Assembly (NCBI GenBank): GCA_002306975.1
Contig: DBTI01000267.1
Location: 1-30,989 of the forward strand
DNA length: 30,989 bases
From: Ruminococcaceae bacterium UBA1320
Lineage (GTDB): Bacteria; Bacillota; Clostridia; Oscillospirales; Ethanoligenentaceae
Direction of reading: 5' to 3'
Every line of letters begins with the position of its first letter. The first letter of the stretch is position 1. A program made the position numbers and the translations under genes. Below the pieces are notes generated by a model. That model had not been told where the DNA came from and searched no databases. It was given only the letters and a program-made list of their open reading frames with translations. Below are positions 16,343 to 23,428 of this stretch, piece after piece.

Positions 16343-17677
16343 TCACCTCCCGGAAATCTGTGCGCTAATTAAATCTTCAAGAAGATTTAATCCGCCTTTG
16401 AATCCCGCGTATCCTTTTGAAATAACGATTCTGTTTATAACCGGATAGCTGATGGACAGCAGACCTGCGTTTAATGTCTCGGCAAGTTTTCTGTCAATGG
16501 TGCTGCCCAAAACAAACGCGGGCGAAAAAGTCTCATAGTATGTTTCCGACTTGAACTGCGGGTTCGTCTGCCCGATATACTGCTGGATTTTGTAAGTATC
16601 AGTTTCAAAAACCAGTTCCGGTTTATAGGTAAAATCAATTTTTTCGAAAGCTTCTTTTATAATATCTTTCTGCTCGTCGTTCAGCTCGTCAGTGATGAAA
16701 ACATAGCCGGGGAGCCATCCAATCTCATTATCCAGGTACTTCGCGTAGGGCAGCGCCTCCGTTCCGTTGGCGATGACGACCGCGTAATTCTGAAAATCGG
16801 TATCCGCTATTAAATCGGTTGCCCTGTCGACATATTTGTAGTAGCTGCCGGTTTCCTTTTCAAGCACGGCAGATACTTTATTCTTATCAAGACCGAGTTT
16901 GTCTGCAATCTGACGGATGAAGTCAATGGTAGCCAGATTCCCTATGGGGAGATCGGTAATCAGATAGTCTATGCCATGGGTTTCCTTAACGATCTCTGCA
17001 GCCTCAGTTCCATAGAGCCTGGAAAGAACGATATTCAGCGAGGCTTTTCCGGCACTTAAAATATTCTCCTGAGTCTGGTCGTTTGTTAAGAATGTATTTA
17101 CCTCGAGCCCGATAAGCCCGAGTATCCTTTTGATTTCCTCAAGATCGCCTCTGAAGTATGGGTCATAGCCGGGAACAAGACCGAAAACGTTCACCAGATT
17201 TTTCTTTTTCTTCTCCGACTTTGGAATATACTGCAGAAATAGCTCCTCGATGAATTTTGAGTAGCCATAGTACGAGTTGCCGATGAATCCGCCTGTATCA
17301 ATAAAAAGTATGGGCTTTTCCTTTTTTCCGACCTCGCTGAGAACGCCTTTGATGTCGTCGCCGATGATGTCGGTCATACATGTCGTGGTCACGACAAACA
17401 GATCGCCGTCCATAACTTCGAAAGTGCTGTTGATTTCACGGATCAGCCTGTCTGCGCCGCCGAAAATAATATCCGATTCTCCGATATTTGAGCTTGGTAC
17501 CGCGGAGTTTCCGCAATAGCCGGCGCCGAGATAGCCGCCCTGTGAATACGCGCCTCCCAGATTGCCGCCGCAGCCCTGCGCGCCGTGGATTATCGGTATG
17601 GTTCTGGGCAGCGCGCTGAGCGTAGCCAAAACTCCGCCGAGCATACAGGAAAATCTGGGTCTTTCAATATGTGCCAT
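16343..17677 (-). CDS. Nitrogenase-like component 1, K-type (beta) subunit
   Basis: At 444 residues it lacks the long N-terminal extension of NifK and starts just before the first cluster motif. The three cysteines of a P-cluster-type site are present: Cys11 ('FSCMLGGV'), Cys36 ('HGAQGCGGN') and Cys100 ('TTCMTDIIGDD'), equivalent to NifK Cys70, 95 and 153. An additional Cys55 sits in 'GYCGNSAVPSS'. It lies 6 bp upstream of the D-type gene and 15 bp downstream of cysK. Placing K before D in the operon is the reverse of nifDK and resembles group IV-type clusters. Chlorophyll or F430 reductases are less likely because no bch or cfb genes are seen nearby. Confidence 0.85.
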   Translation of the reverse strand: MAHIERPRFSCMLGGVLATLSALPRTIPIIHGAQGCGGNLGGAYSQGGYLGAGYCGNSAVPSSNIGESDIIFGGADRLIREINSTFEVMDGDLFVVTTTCMTDIIGDDIKGVLSEVGKKEKPILFIDTGGFIGNSYYGYSKFIEELFLQYIPKSEKKKKNLVNVFGLVPGYDPYFRGDLEEIKRILGLIGLEVNTFLTNDQTQENILSAGKASLNIVLSRLYGTEAAEIVKETHGIDYLITDLPIGNLATIDFIRQIADKLGLDKNKVSAVLEKETGSYYKYVDRATDLIADTDFQNYAVVIANGTEALPYAKYLDNEIGWLPGYVFITDELNDEQKDIIKEAFEKIDFTYKPELVFETDTYKIQQYIGQTNPQFKSETYYETFSPAFVLGSTIDRKLAETLNAGLLSISYPVINRIVISKGYAGFKGGLNLLEDLISAQISGR

Positions 17678-17692
17678 GTTTTTTCTCCTCTC

Positions 17693-18634
17693 TTACGGTT
17701 GTTCTGTGGGAAACAGCGAGGTAGACAGGTACCGCTCACCTGTGTCCGGCAGTAGGACAACTATGTTTTTTCCTGCGTTTTCCCGCCGTCTGGCCACCTG
17801 AGTCGCCGCGAAAAGTGCAGCACCGGATGAGATGCCCACCAGAAGACCTTCTTTTCGCGCAATCTCCTGCGAAGTTTCAAAAGCCTCTTTGTCCTTGACA
17901 CGGAATATCTCGTTAACGATCTCTCTTTTAAACACATTTGGAACAAAGCCCGCGCCGATGCCCTGTATGCCATGGGAACCCGGCACTTCCCCCGAAAGAA
18001 CCGACGACTCATACGGTTCGACGGCTATGATCCTGATATCGGGATTTGACGCTTTAAGTGCCTCGCCGACTCCGGTTATTGTCCCGCCGGTGCCGACTCC
18101 GGCCACGAAAATGTCAACCTTGCCTTCGGTATCCTCAAGGATTTCTCTGGCGGTCGTCTCACGGTGGATCTTTGGGTTTGCGGGGTTGTCGAATTGCTGT
18201 GGGATAAATGAGTTTTCGATCTGCGCGTTTAATTCCTCAGCCTTTCTGATGGCGCCGGACATTTTCAGCGCTCCCGGCGTCAGCACAAGCTCAGCGCCCA
18301 AAGCTGCGAGCAGTTTCCGCCTTTCAACGCTCATTGTTTCCGGCATGGTGATTATTATTTTGTATCCCTTGATTGCCGCAATAAACGCGAGCCCAATGCC
18401 CGTGTTCCCACTTGACGGCTCGATTATCGTTGTGTCTTTGTTGAGCAGCCCCTTGTTTTCGGCATCTTCGATCATTGCATAGGCGATCCTGTCCTTGACG
18501 CTGCCAAGCGGGTTGAAGTATTCCAGTTTTGCAATGACGGTGCCGGACAGGTTTTTGCCCTTTGAATAATTGTTCAGCCTTAAAAGCGGCGTTTTGCCGA
18601 TCAGCTCCACAAGGCTGTCTGCAATTTTAGCCAT
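17693..18634 (-). CDS. cysK: Cysteine synthase (O-acetylserine sulfhydrylase)
   Basis: This PLP enzyme joins sulfide to O-acetylserine to make cysteine. The 313 residues contain the Schiff-base lysine Lys47 in 'NPLGSVKDR', the substrate loop 'EPSSGNTGIGLA', the phosphate-binding loop 'GVGTGGTITG' and 'GISSGAA' near the C-terminus, all in normal order and family length. AAGGAGGGAAAG is a strong ribosome site. It sits between the nitrogenase-like Fe protein gene (19 bp gap) and the K-type subunit. This suggests the reductase releases sulfide or a thiol that is assimilated at once, though a thiol other than sulfide as acceptor is possible. Confidence 0.95.
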   Translation of the reverse strand: MAKIADSLVELIGKTPLLRLNNYSKGKNLSGTVIAKLEYFNPLGSVKDRIAYAMIEDAENKGLLNKDTTIIEPSSGNTGIGLAFIAAIKGYKIIITMPETMSVERRKLLAALGAELVLTPGALKMSGAIRKAEELNAQIENSFIPQQFDNPANPKIHRETTAREILEDTEGKVDIFVAGVGTGGTITGVGEALKASNPDIRIIAVEPYESSVLSGEVPGSHGIQGIGAGFVPNVFKREIVNEIFRVKDKEAFETSQEIARKEGLLVGISSGAALFAATQVARRRENAGKNIVVLLPDTGERYLSTSLFPTEQP

Positions 18635-18653
18635 GTCTTTCCCTCCTTAAAAA

Positions 18654-19529
18654 TCAGATTGCCGCGCCATGCGACGTGATCTTGTTCTGTTCAAGTTCAA
18701 GCAGGTAATCCCCCCATTTTGCCGCCCATTCACGGAGCTCTGTTACTTCCATGGGCGTGGGTGCTTTTGATTCAGTATGACGCGCTATTTTGTCGGCAAG
18801 GGAGCGATATACGCCCGCCTGAGCGGAATTCGGAGCTGCTTCAATAGTTGTTTTCCCCTGCAGTTCGCTCTGCGTTACAGTAACCGACCGGGGAATATAC
18901 TCAACGACATTTGTATGTGTTTTCGCGACGAAATCATCAATGATTTCCTTTGAATAGGGCGTTCCCATTGAATTGGCGATAACTCCGCCGAGGAGAGCCC
19001 CGCCTGAATTAGAATATTTGCTTATACCCTTGAAGAGGTTGTTTGAAGCGTAAATCGACATGAAATCAGATGAGGATACAGTGAATACATGCTCTGCGAT
19101 GCCTTCGCGGATGGGAACCGCAAAACCGCCGCAGACAACGTCTCCGAGCACGTCATAGATGACGACGTCAAGATCCAATTCCTCAAAAACCTTTTGCTGC
19201 TTAAAAAGTTCGACTGCCGTAATGATGCCTCTGCCCGCGCAGCCGACGCCCGGGGCCGGCCCGCCTGCTTCAACGCAGTAGATACCGTTGAACCCTTCAA
19301 AAATGACGTCATGCGCTTTTATAACTGTCTTTTCCCTCAGTGTGTCAAGAACCGTAGGGATGTACTTTCCGTCTCTCAGCGTGTTCGTTGAGTCGCTTTT
19401 CGGGTCGCAGCCGAACTGCATGACCTTCAACCCCATCTCCGAAAGTGCCGCGCTTAGGTTGGATGTGGTGGTCGACTTCCCGATTCCACCCTTTCCGTAA
19501 ATTGCGATCTGTTTCAATTTTTTAGCCAA
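18654..19529 (-). CDS. Nitrogenase-like Fe protein (NifH/BchL/MarH superfamily ATPase)
   Basis: This is a P-loop reductase that would pass electrons to the two component-1 subunits downstream. Its 291 residues show Walker A 'GKGGIGKST' (12-20), switch I 'GCDPKSDST' (40-48) and the two 4Fe-4S ligands Cys97 ('GVGCAGRG') and Cys133 ('DVVCGGF'), plus Arg100. 'DPKSDST' rather than the 'DPKADCT' of the AnfH-type protein at 29839 is closer to BchL and other non-nitrogenase members. The start is TTG at 19529, eight bases after AAGGAG. It is the first structural gene of a seven-gene operon with a 480-nt attenuator-like leader. Confidence 0.92.
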   Translation of the reverse strand: MAKKLKQIAIYGKGGIGKSTTTSNLSAALSEMGLKVMQFGCDPKSDSTNTLRDGKYIPTVLDTLREKTVIKAHDVIFEGFNGIYCVEAGGPAPGVGCAGRGIITAVELFKQQKVFEELDLDVVIYDVLGDVVCGGFAVPIREGIAEHVFTVSSSDFMSIYASNNLFKGISKYSNSGGALLGGVIANSMGTPYSKEIIDDFVAKTHTNVVEYIPRSVTVTQSELQGKTTIEAAPNSAQAGVYRSLADKIARHTESKAPTPMEVTELREWAAKWGDYLLELEQNKITSHGAAI

Positions 19530-19643
19530 AGTGTTTGCTCCTTCTTTTGTAAATTTTTAGCCGATTGCGAAACGCTACAAAACCCGCATGACAACAGACC
19601 TATAAGCGAGTATGAAGAGTTTCTCATCTTAAAAAGCTAAAAT

Positions 19644-19689
19644 AAAAAAAGAGACTGATTTATTACGTCATGCGTAACAAATCAGTCTC
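19644..19689 (-). terminator. Second leader terminator before the nitrogenase-like operon
   Basis: Arms 19651-19667 and 19673-19689 (17 positions, one mismatch) enclose a 5-base loop. On the minus strand the hairpin is followed by TTTTTTT. It lies inside the leader, 115 bp before the Fe protein start, so transcription must read through it. Confidence 0.85.
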
Positions 19690-19743
19690 CAGTTTTCTGG
19701 TCAACCAATTTTTAGATTGCGTTATTATTATGTGTGGCGATCT

Positions 19744-19773
19744 TCAGACCCGTTTGAAAAGGCTATCCGGCAT
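19744..19773 (-). CDS. Possible second leader ORF (9 aa)
   Basis: An AAGGAA ribosome-like site is placed eight bases before an ATG that opens a nine-residue frame (MPDSLFKRV, then TGA). It lies between the two leader terminators. It may couple translation to the second terminator, but with no residue bias its role is unclear. Confidence 0.3.
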   Translation of the reverse strand: MPDSLFKRV

Positions 19774-19788
19774 TTTGACTGTTCCTTA

Positions 19789-19826
19789 CAAAAAAATAAC
19801 CCGGCAGGTCTTATACCTGCCGGGTT
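19789..19826 (-). terminator. First leader terminator (attenuator) before the nitrogenase-like operon
   Basis: AACCCGGCAGGT pairs with ACCTGCCGGGTT (12 bp, perfect; plus positions 19798-19809 and 19815-19826) with loop 'ataag' on the minus strand, followed by ATTTTTTT. Its top (AGGTATAAG) is complementary to a segment right after the leader-peptide stop, giving a possible alternative structure. Confidence 0.88.
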
Positions 19827-19865
19827 TTGGTTACACCTTATATAAATACTTTCAAAGGTATAAGT

Positions 19866-19961
19866 CTAAACCGCAGATATATTATCCATAAGGCACATCG
19901 ACATAAATCCGCCATGCATTCGCATGCAGATATAAGTATTGTGCATTGTTATGGATTTCAT
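19866..19961 (-). CDS. Met/Cys-rich leader peptide (31 aa)
   Basis: An AAGGAAGTG site sits nine bases before the ATG at 19961. The 31-residue peptide contains Met at positions 1, 6, 13, 15, 20, 22 and 25 and Cys at 12 and 23, with His at 7 and 16. Such a Met/Cys load is far above background and recalls the amino-acid-run leader peptides of attenuated biosynthetic operons. The stop codon lies one base before a segment (plus 19856-19864) that can pair either with plus 19831-19839 or with the terminator top at 19810-19818. The following operon encodes cysK and sulfur-type import. A metal-binding role is an alternative. Confidence 0.6.
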   Translation of the reverse strand: MKSITMHNTYICMRMHGGFMSMCLMDNISAV

Positions 19962-20014
19962 CTGCGATCACTTCCTTAATGGTTATTATTTGTATTTGTA
20001 TTATTATATTTAAT

Positions 20015-20044
20015 ACTATACATGTTATCATGAATTAATGTCAA
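20015..20044 (-). promoter_or_regulatory. Probable promoter of the nitrogenase-like operon
   Basis: On the minus strand TTGACA (plus 20039-20044), an 18 bp spacer and TATAGT (plus 20015-20020). Start would be near 20008, about 47 nt before the leader peptide and 480 nt before the Fe protein gene. Confidence 0.6.
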
Positions 20045-20062
20045 TAGCGTTTTAAATATTTA

Positions 20063-20075
20063 TGTGTATATCACA
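20063..20075 (-). promoter_or_regulatory. CRP/FNR-type palindrome upstream of the operon promoter
   Basis: TGTGATATACACA on the minus strand has the TGTG-N5-CACA half sites of CRP/FNR-family activators. It lies just upstream of the -35 box, a usual activator position. Confidence 0.35.
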
Positions 20076-20079
20076 AAAA

Positions 20080-20340
20080 ATATTTCAGATATACCATTTC
20101 ATAATATGCATATTCGACAAATGCATGATTCATATCTGGCTGCAGTTTTTTTGCAACCTCTGAAGCTGGCGGCTGATTAGCAGGTAGGCCAGTCCCGAAT
20201 CTTTTAGCGGCTTCACGTTCGGGATTGCAGGAAAATATGCGGTGCCTAAACAGATTAGGCACACAAATGACGGAATCTTGAGCGGAAAGTTCCTTTTTGC
20301 AGTATTTAATTGGTAAAACAAAATATTTTGATTTTCGCTA
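20080..20340. other. Non-coding stretch with two stable hairpins
   Basis: No convincing gene is seen. TCCCGAA (20193-20199) pairs with TTCGGGA (20218-20224). GTGCCTAA (20242-20249) pairs perfectly with TTAGGCAC (20255-20262) around a 5-base loop. A 63-codon minus-strand frame (20071-20262) has protein-like composition but no ribosome site; it may be a remnant. I checked for cyclic-di-GMP and SAM riboswitch cores and did not find them. Confidence 0.3.
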
Positions 20341-20344
20341 TATA

Positions 20345-20373
20345 TTGACAAAAAAGCGGTGCTGTTATAAACT
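20345..20373 (+). promoter_or_regulatory. Probable promoter of the MCP-like gene
   Basis: TTGACA (20345-20350), 17 bp and TAAACT (20368-20373), with TATAAA overlapping at a shorter spacing. The transcript would have a leader of about 140 nt. Confidence 0.45.
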
Positions 20374-20516
20374 AAATATAGCACAATAGATTATAAAAAT
20401 TGTTATTTAATTGATTTTATGTTTATTAATTTGCAACATCGAATATGTAAATTAATTGAAAGGTAAATGTAAAATCCGTTAAAATTCAATTTGAATGTAG
20501 AACAGGAGAAATCGAC

Positions 20517-21518
20517 ATGGAAAATAACGACATAGTAGAATATGAATCTGTTTCTACGCAAAGCGCAGTTGATGAAAAAACCGAAACATTCGTGGCAGGC
20601 ACAAAAGAAATCAATGAGTTTATCAATGAGACTTCCGCAGATATTCTAAAAGATATAAACAAAATTTTTGAAGGAACTGAAAAAACCGCGATTGCCACAG
20701 ATGAGTTGGCAAAGGGAGCGGTCGATAATCTCACTTCTATTGAACAGGCGACTATTCTCAGCCAGGATATCGTACAAAGCGCTGTAGCTACGACGGGGCA
20801 TGTCCTTTCATTCGTTGATATTCTGAAACAGGTCGATCAGACCATTAATAACGGCCACAATATGATTAAAAAACAAAAAGAATCCATTGATCAAAACATG
20901 GAAGCCGTTAAACAGTTAGTCATCTCTATGGGAAATGTCAAACAAATGGCAGCGGAAATCGCCGGCATTACAAAGATGATGGACAGAATTGCGTTGCAGA
21001 CAAAGATTTTGTCGTTAAACGCATCTATCGAAGCCGCCAGAGCCGGTGCGCAGGGCAGAGGGTTTGGCGTTGTTGCGGAAGAGATCGGACGCTTTGCTAT
21101 TGATTCGCAAAATATGGCGACGCAAATTGACAAAATGGTGGCGGATATAAATAAAGCGATTAAAGTTGCCAACAGCAACATAGAAACATCAGAATCTGCT
21201 GTTCAAAATCAAGAGCAGGTCGTCGATGTCATTTCCGCATCATTTAATACCATCACACAGTCAGTTACCGAAGCCAACAGCAATATTAATGATATATTGG
21301 ATGAAAACAAGGCTTTGGAAGAGAGCATGAAAATGGTACAATCGCGATTTGAAAATATCGGTGCGGTTTCCCATCAGTCGGCCGCTGCCACAGAGGGTGT
21401 TTCTGCAACTGTTAAGCAAGAAAATGATTTTATCAAAAATGTTATCCTAAAAGCTCAGGAACTCAACAACATGGCCGGTGAACTGAGTATCATTATTGAT
21501 ACATTCGAAAACAGCTAA
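20517..21518 (+). CDS. Soluble methyl-accepting chemotaxis-like protein
   Basis: This 333-residue protein is almost wholly helical coiled coil, with no membrane segment and no sensor domain apart from about 100 N-terminal residues. The conserved MCP hairpin tip occurs around residues 157-195 ('SLNASIEAARAGAQGRGFG', then 'VVAEEIGRFA'), where CheA/CheW normally bind. It would be cytoplasmic, perhaps sensing an internal state or a partner protein. ACAGGAGAAAT precedes the ATG. The next gene, a small SpoIIAA/STAS-like protein, starts 82 bp on and may act with it. No che genes are in the window, so chemotaxis itself is unproven. Confidence 0.88.
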   Translation: MENNDIVEYESVSTQSAVDEKTETFVAGTKEINEFINETSADILKDINKIFEGTEKTAIATDELAKGAVDNLTSIEQATILSQDIVQSAVATTGHVLSFVDILKQVDQTINNGHNMIKKQKESIDQNMEAVKQLVISMGNVKQMAAEIAGITKMMDRIALQTKILSLNASIEAARAGAQGRGFGVVAEEIGRFAIDSQNMATQIDKMVADINKAIKVANSNIETSESAVQNQEQVVDVISASFNTITQSVTEANSNINDILDENKALEESMKMVQSRFENIGAVSHQSAAATEGVSATVKQENDFIKNVILKAQELNNMAGELSIIIDTFENS

Positions 21519-21600
21519 TGCAGCGTGGTTTACATTATCACACGGTATGTGGTAGAAATACTTTACATATTAATCTTCTATTTCAGAAAGGATGGTCATA

Positions 21601-21993
21601 ATGGGTGTAACTTCAGGAACTTATTCGATGGATGTTGATTCGCAAAAAAAAGTGTTCTTCGCGTTTGCAGAAGGGTTGTTTGATTTAGAGGCCGGTAACA
21701 ATTTTTGTAATGCGTTTATAGAAACAGCAAATCGTGTTTCCCAATCTAAGGATTATACCCTTATCGTTGATGTTAAGGGGGTAAGGCCCTCATCACCGGA
21801 AGTGCAGCAGGCACTCGGACAAGCGCTGGCTTTATATGCATCCGAAAATTTTTCTTTCAAAAAAAGATTTATGACGAAGCTCTCTTCGGTTATCGCACAA
21901 TCACAAGTGGCAAGGCTTGCTCAGGCCATACCGGAATTCCAGAGAAACGTAGTATTCGTTGACACAAAAGAAGAAGCATTATCCAAAATATAA
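21601..21993 (+). CDS. SpoIIAA/STAS-like small protein
   Basis: The start is set at ATG 21601, eight bases behind GAAAGGA; the ATG at 21592 lies within that site. The 130-residue product has a pattern of beta strands and helices ('YTLIVDVKGVRPSSPEVQQAL', then 'NVVFVDTKEEAL') like the SpoIIAA/STAS-like fold, but without an obvious phosphorylatable Ser motif. The gene follows the soluble MCP-like gene and may be its partner. No function can be assigned from sequence; the fold is inferred from pattern only. Confidence 0.5.
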   Translation: MGVTSGTYSMDVDSQKKVFFAFAEGLFDLEAGNNFCNAFIETANRVSQSKDYTLIVDVKGVRPSSPEVQQALGQALALYASENFSFKKRFMTKLSSVIAQSQVARLAQAIPEFQRNVVFVDTKEEALSKI

Positions 21994-22008
21994 ATGATAT
22001 ATTGTATT

Positions 22009-22112
22009 GGCAACTGCTATTTCAGTGAAAATGTTGCCATAGTGATGCAGTGATGCATAGAATTGATTATGGCAACTAAACGGATGAAGATCGCCGGTTT
22101 AGTTGCCATAAT
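22009..22112. repeat. Nested GGCAAC/GTTGCC palindromes, probable terminator or RNA switch
   Basis: GGCAAC (22009-22014) pairs with GTTGCC (22033-22038). Then a perfect 16-bp stem follows (ATTATGGCAACTAAAC at 22066-22081 with its complement at 22097-22112) around a 15-base loop. The 6-base motif thus occurs four times in alternating orientation, so each arm has two possible partners. T-rich sequence follows the larger stem, which may end the 21601 transcript. Confidence 0.6.
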
Positions 22113-22330
22113 TTTGGTTTCGGATGAAAATTGTAGAAATATTATTCAAATAATAAAAAACAATATTTATGGAAACATGTTTGCTGGGCATTGTTTGAAA
22201 AAATATAAAATCAGCAAATTGGGGAGGTGCTTAAAAGTTCGATTGCGAAAAATACATTTGCATTACTCTGTAACATCCCACATTTTTGGTGTTTTTTCAA
22301 ACAAGCCCTAAAAATGAAGGAGGTTTAAAT

Positions 22331-23329
22331 ATGAGTTATCATAATATAGTAATAAAGGAATTGGCGGTATATTATCCCGAACACTCAGTAGGAAACCAAT
22401 ATTTTATAGACCATTTCGGCGATAAAAATGTTGCTTCACTTATGAGCCATTTGGGGCGTGAAAATCGTTATTTTGCGGATGAGGACGAAACTTCACTATC
22501 CATGGCTTTTCGGGCATGCGAAAAGGTTTTGAGATATTCCGGTACGAATGCTGAAGATATTGATATGATTGTTTTCTCTTCAGAAACACCGGAATATACC
22601 GCACCGACAAATTCGCTTAAACTTAATCATATGCTCGGCGCAAAAAATGCACACATATTATATGACATCAATAACAACTGCATAGGCATGCTCACCGCTT
22701 TGGACTTGGTAAGCAATTATGCAAGGTCAAAAAAATCAATCAAACAGATTCTTGTCGTTGGGAGCCTTTTGATCAGCTCGGTTGTCAACAAAAACGATCC
22801 GGTTACCTATCCGAACTTTGGTGATTCGGCTGCTGCTGTTTTACTTGAGGCATTAGATGAAGAAGAGGAACGCGGGTTTATGGGAGCCGCCAGTTATTTC
22901 GCCGACGCAGATTATCACGACAGCATTGTCATGCCGATGTGCGGTTACTCTAAGATGTATGACGGAAATCTGGATGACGAAAGCAAAAAGTGGAGCTGGA
23001 AACCTTTTGATTTCAATTTTCTTCCGGATAACTGGGCTAAGCTCATTAGAGAAAATTTAAAAGACAACAATCTGGTTCCTGCCGATGTAGACCATTTTGT
23101 ATTCTCACAGTTTTCCAAACCGGATACGGTTAAAACTTTAGAAAAATTGGAGGTTGACACTGAAAACTTCTCATATGTCGGGGACGAGTATGGATATACC
23201 GGTGTCACAAGCCCTATATTCGGTCTTAGAGAGGCTATCATGACCGGCAAAGTTACAGAAGGATCAAAAGTTATTCTTTGTTCGGTTGGTGCAGGCTATA
23301 CAATGGTTTCTGTGCTGTATAAGTTTTAA
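22331..23329 (+). CDS. 3-oxoacyl-ACP synthase III (FabH)-like protein with altered active site
   Basis: ATG 22331 is seven bases after AAGGAGG. The 332-residue protein has the thiolase fold of KAS III: the nucleophile Cys117 lies in 'DINNNCIGML' and the C-terminal Gly-rich end is 'GAGYTMVSVL'. The normal catalytic His segment (PHQAN) reads 'FSQFS' (Ser259), and the normal Asn (GNT) reads GYT (Tyr289). Such changes appear in KAS III relatives that do not decarboxylate malonyl-ACP but transfer or condense other acyl groups. It stands alone, ends at a bidirectional terminator, and faces an alpha/beta hydrolase gene. A role in a small-molecule product is possible, not shown. Confidence 0.82.
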   Translation: MSYHNIVIKELAVYYPEHSVGNQYFIDHFGDKNVASLMSHLGRENRYFADEDETSLSMAFRACEKVLRYSGTNAEDIDMIVFSSETPEYTAPTNSLKLNHMLGAKNAHILYDINNNCIGMLTALDLVSNYARSKKSIKQILVVGSLLISSVVNKNDPVTYPNFGDSAAAVLLEALDEEEERGFMGAASYFADADYHDSIVMPMCGYSKMYDGNLDDESKKWSWKPFDFNFLPDNWAKLIRENLKDNNLVPADVDHFVFSQFSKPDTVKTLEKLEVDTENFSYVGDEYGYTGVTSPIFGLREAIMTGKVTEGSKVILCSVGAGYTMVSVLYKF

Positions 23330-23344
23330 AACGTAAATATACAT

Positions 23345-23398
23345 AAAAAGCTTGCCGTCCATTTCTCTTCTGAAAGAAATGTGCGGCAAGCTTTTTTT
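23345..23398. terminator. Bidirectional terminator between KAS III-like and hydrolase genes
   Basis: AAAAAGCTTGCCG (23345-23357) pairs with CGGCAAGCTTTTT (23384-23396), with an inner ATTTCT/AGAAAT stem. A run on the left and T run on the right serve both strands. Confidence 0.9.
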
Positions 23399-23428
23399 AT
23401 GGATAGCTTATTTTAGGGTGTTAAATTG

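Noticed and set aside
14792..19529. Dark-operative protochlorophyllide/chlorophyllide reductase or F430 (CfbCD) reductase
   Set aside because: No bch or cfb genes are near, and the operon partners are cysK and a sulfonate-type importer; the retained Cys285 also argues against it.
19514..19627. 37-codon minus-strand ORF overlapping the Fe protein start
   Set aside because: No ribosome binding site; it covers the Fe protein's own site, so it is probably chance, although coupling cannot be excluded.
20080..20340. Cyclic-di-GMP, SAM or cobalamin riboswitch upstream of the MCP gene
   Set aside because: Hairpins are present, but none of the conserved core sequences of these classes could be found.
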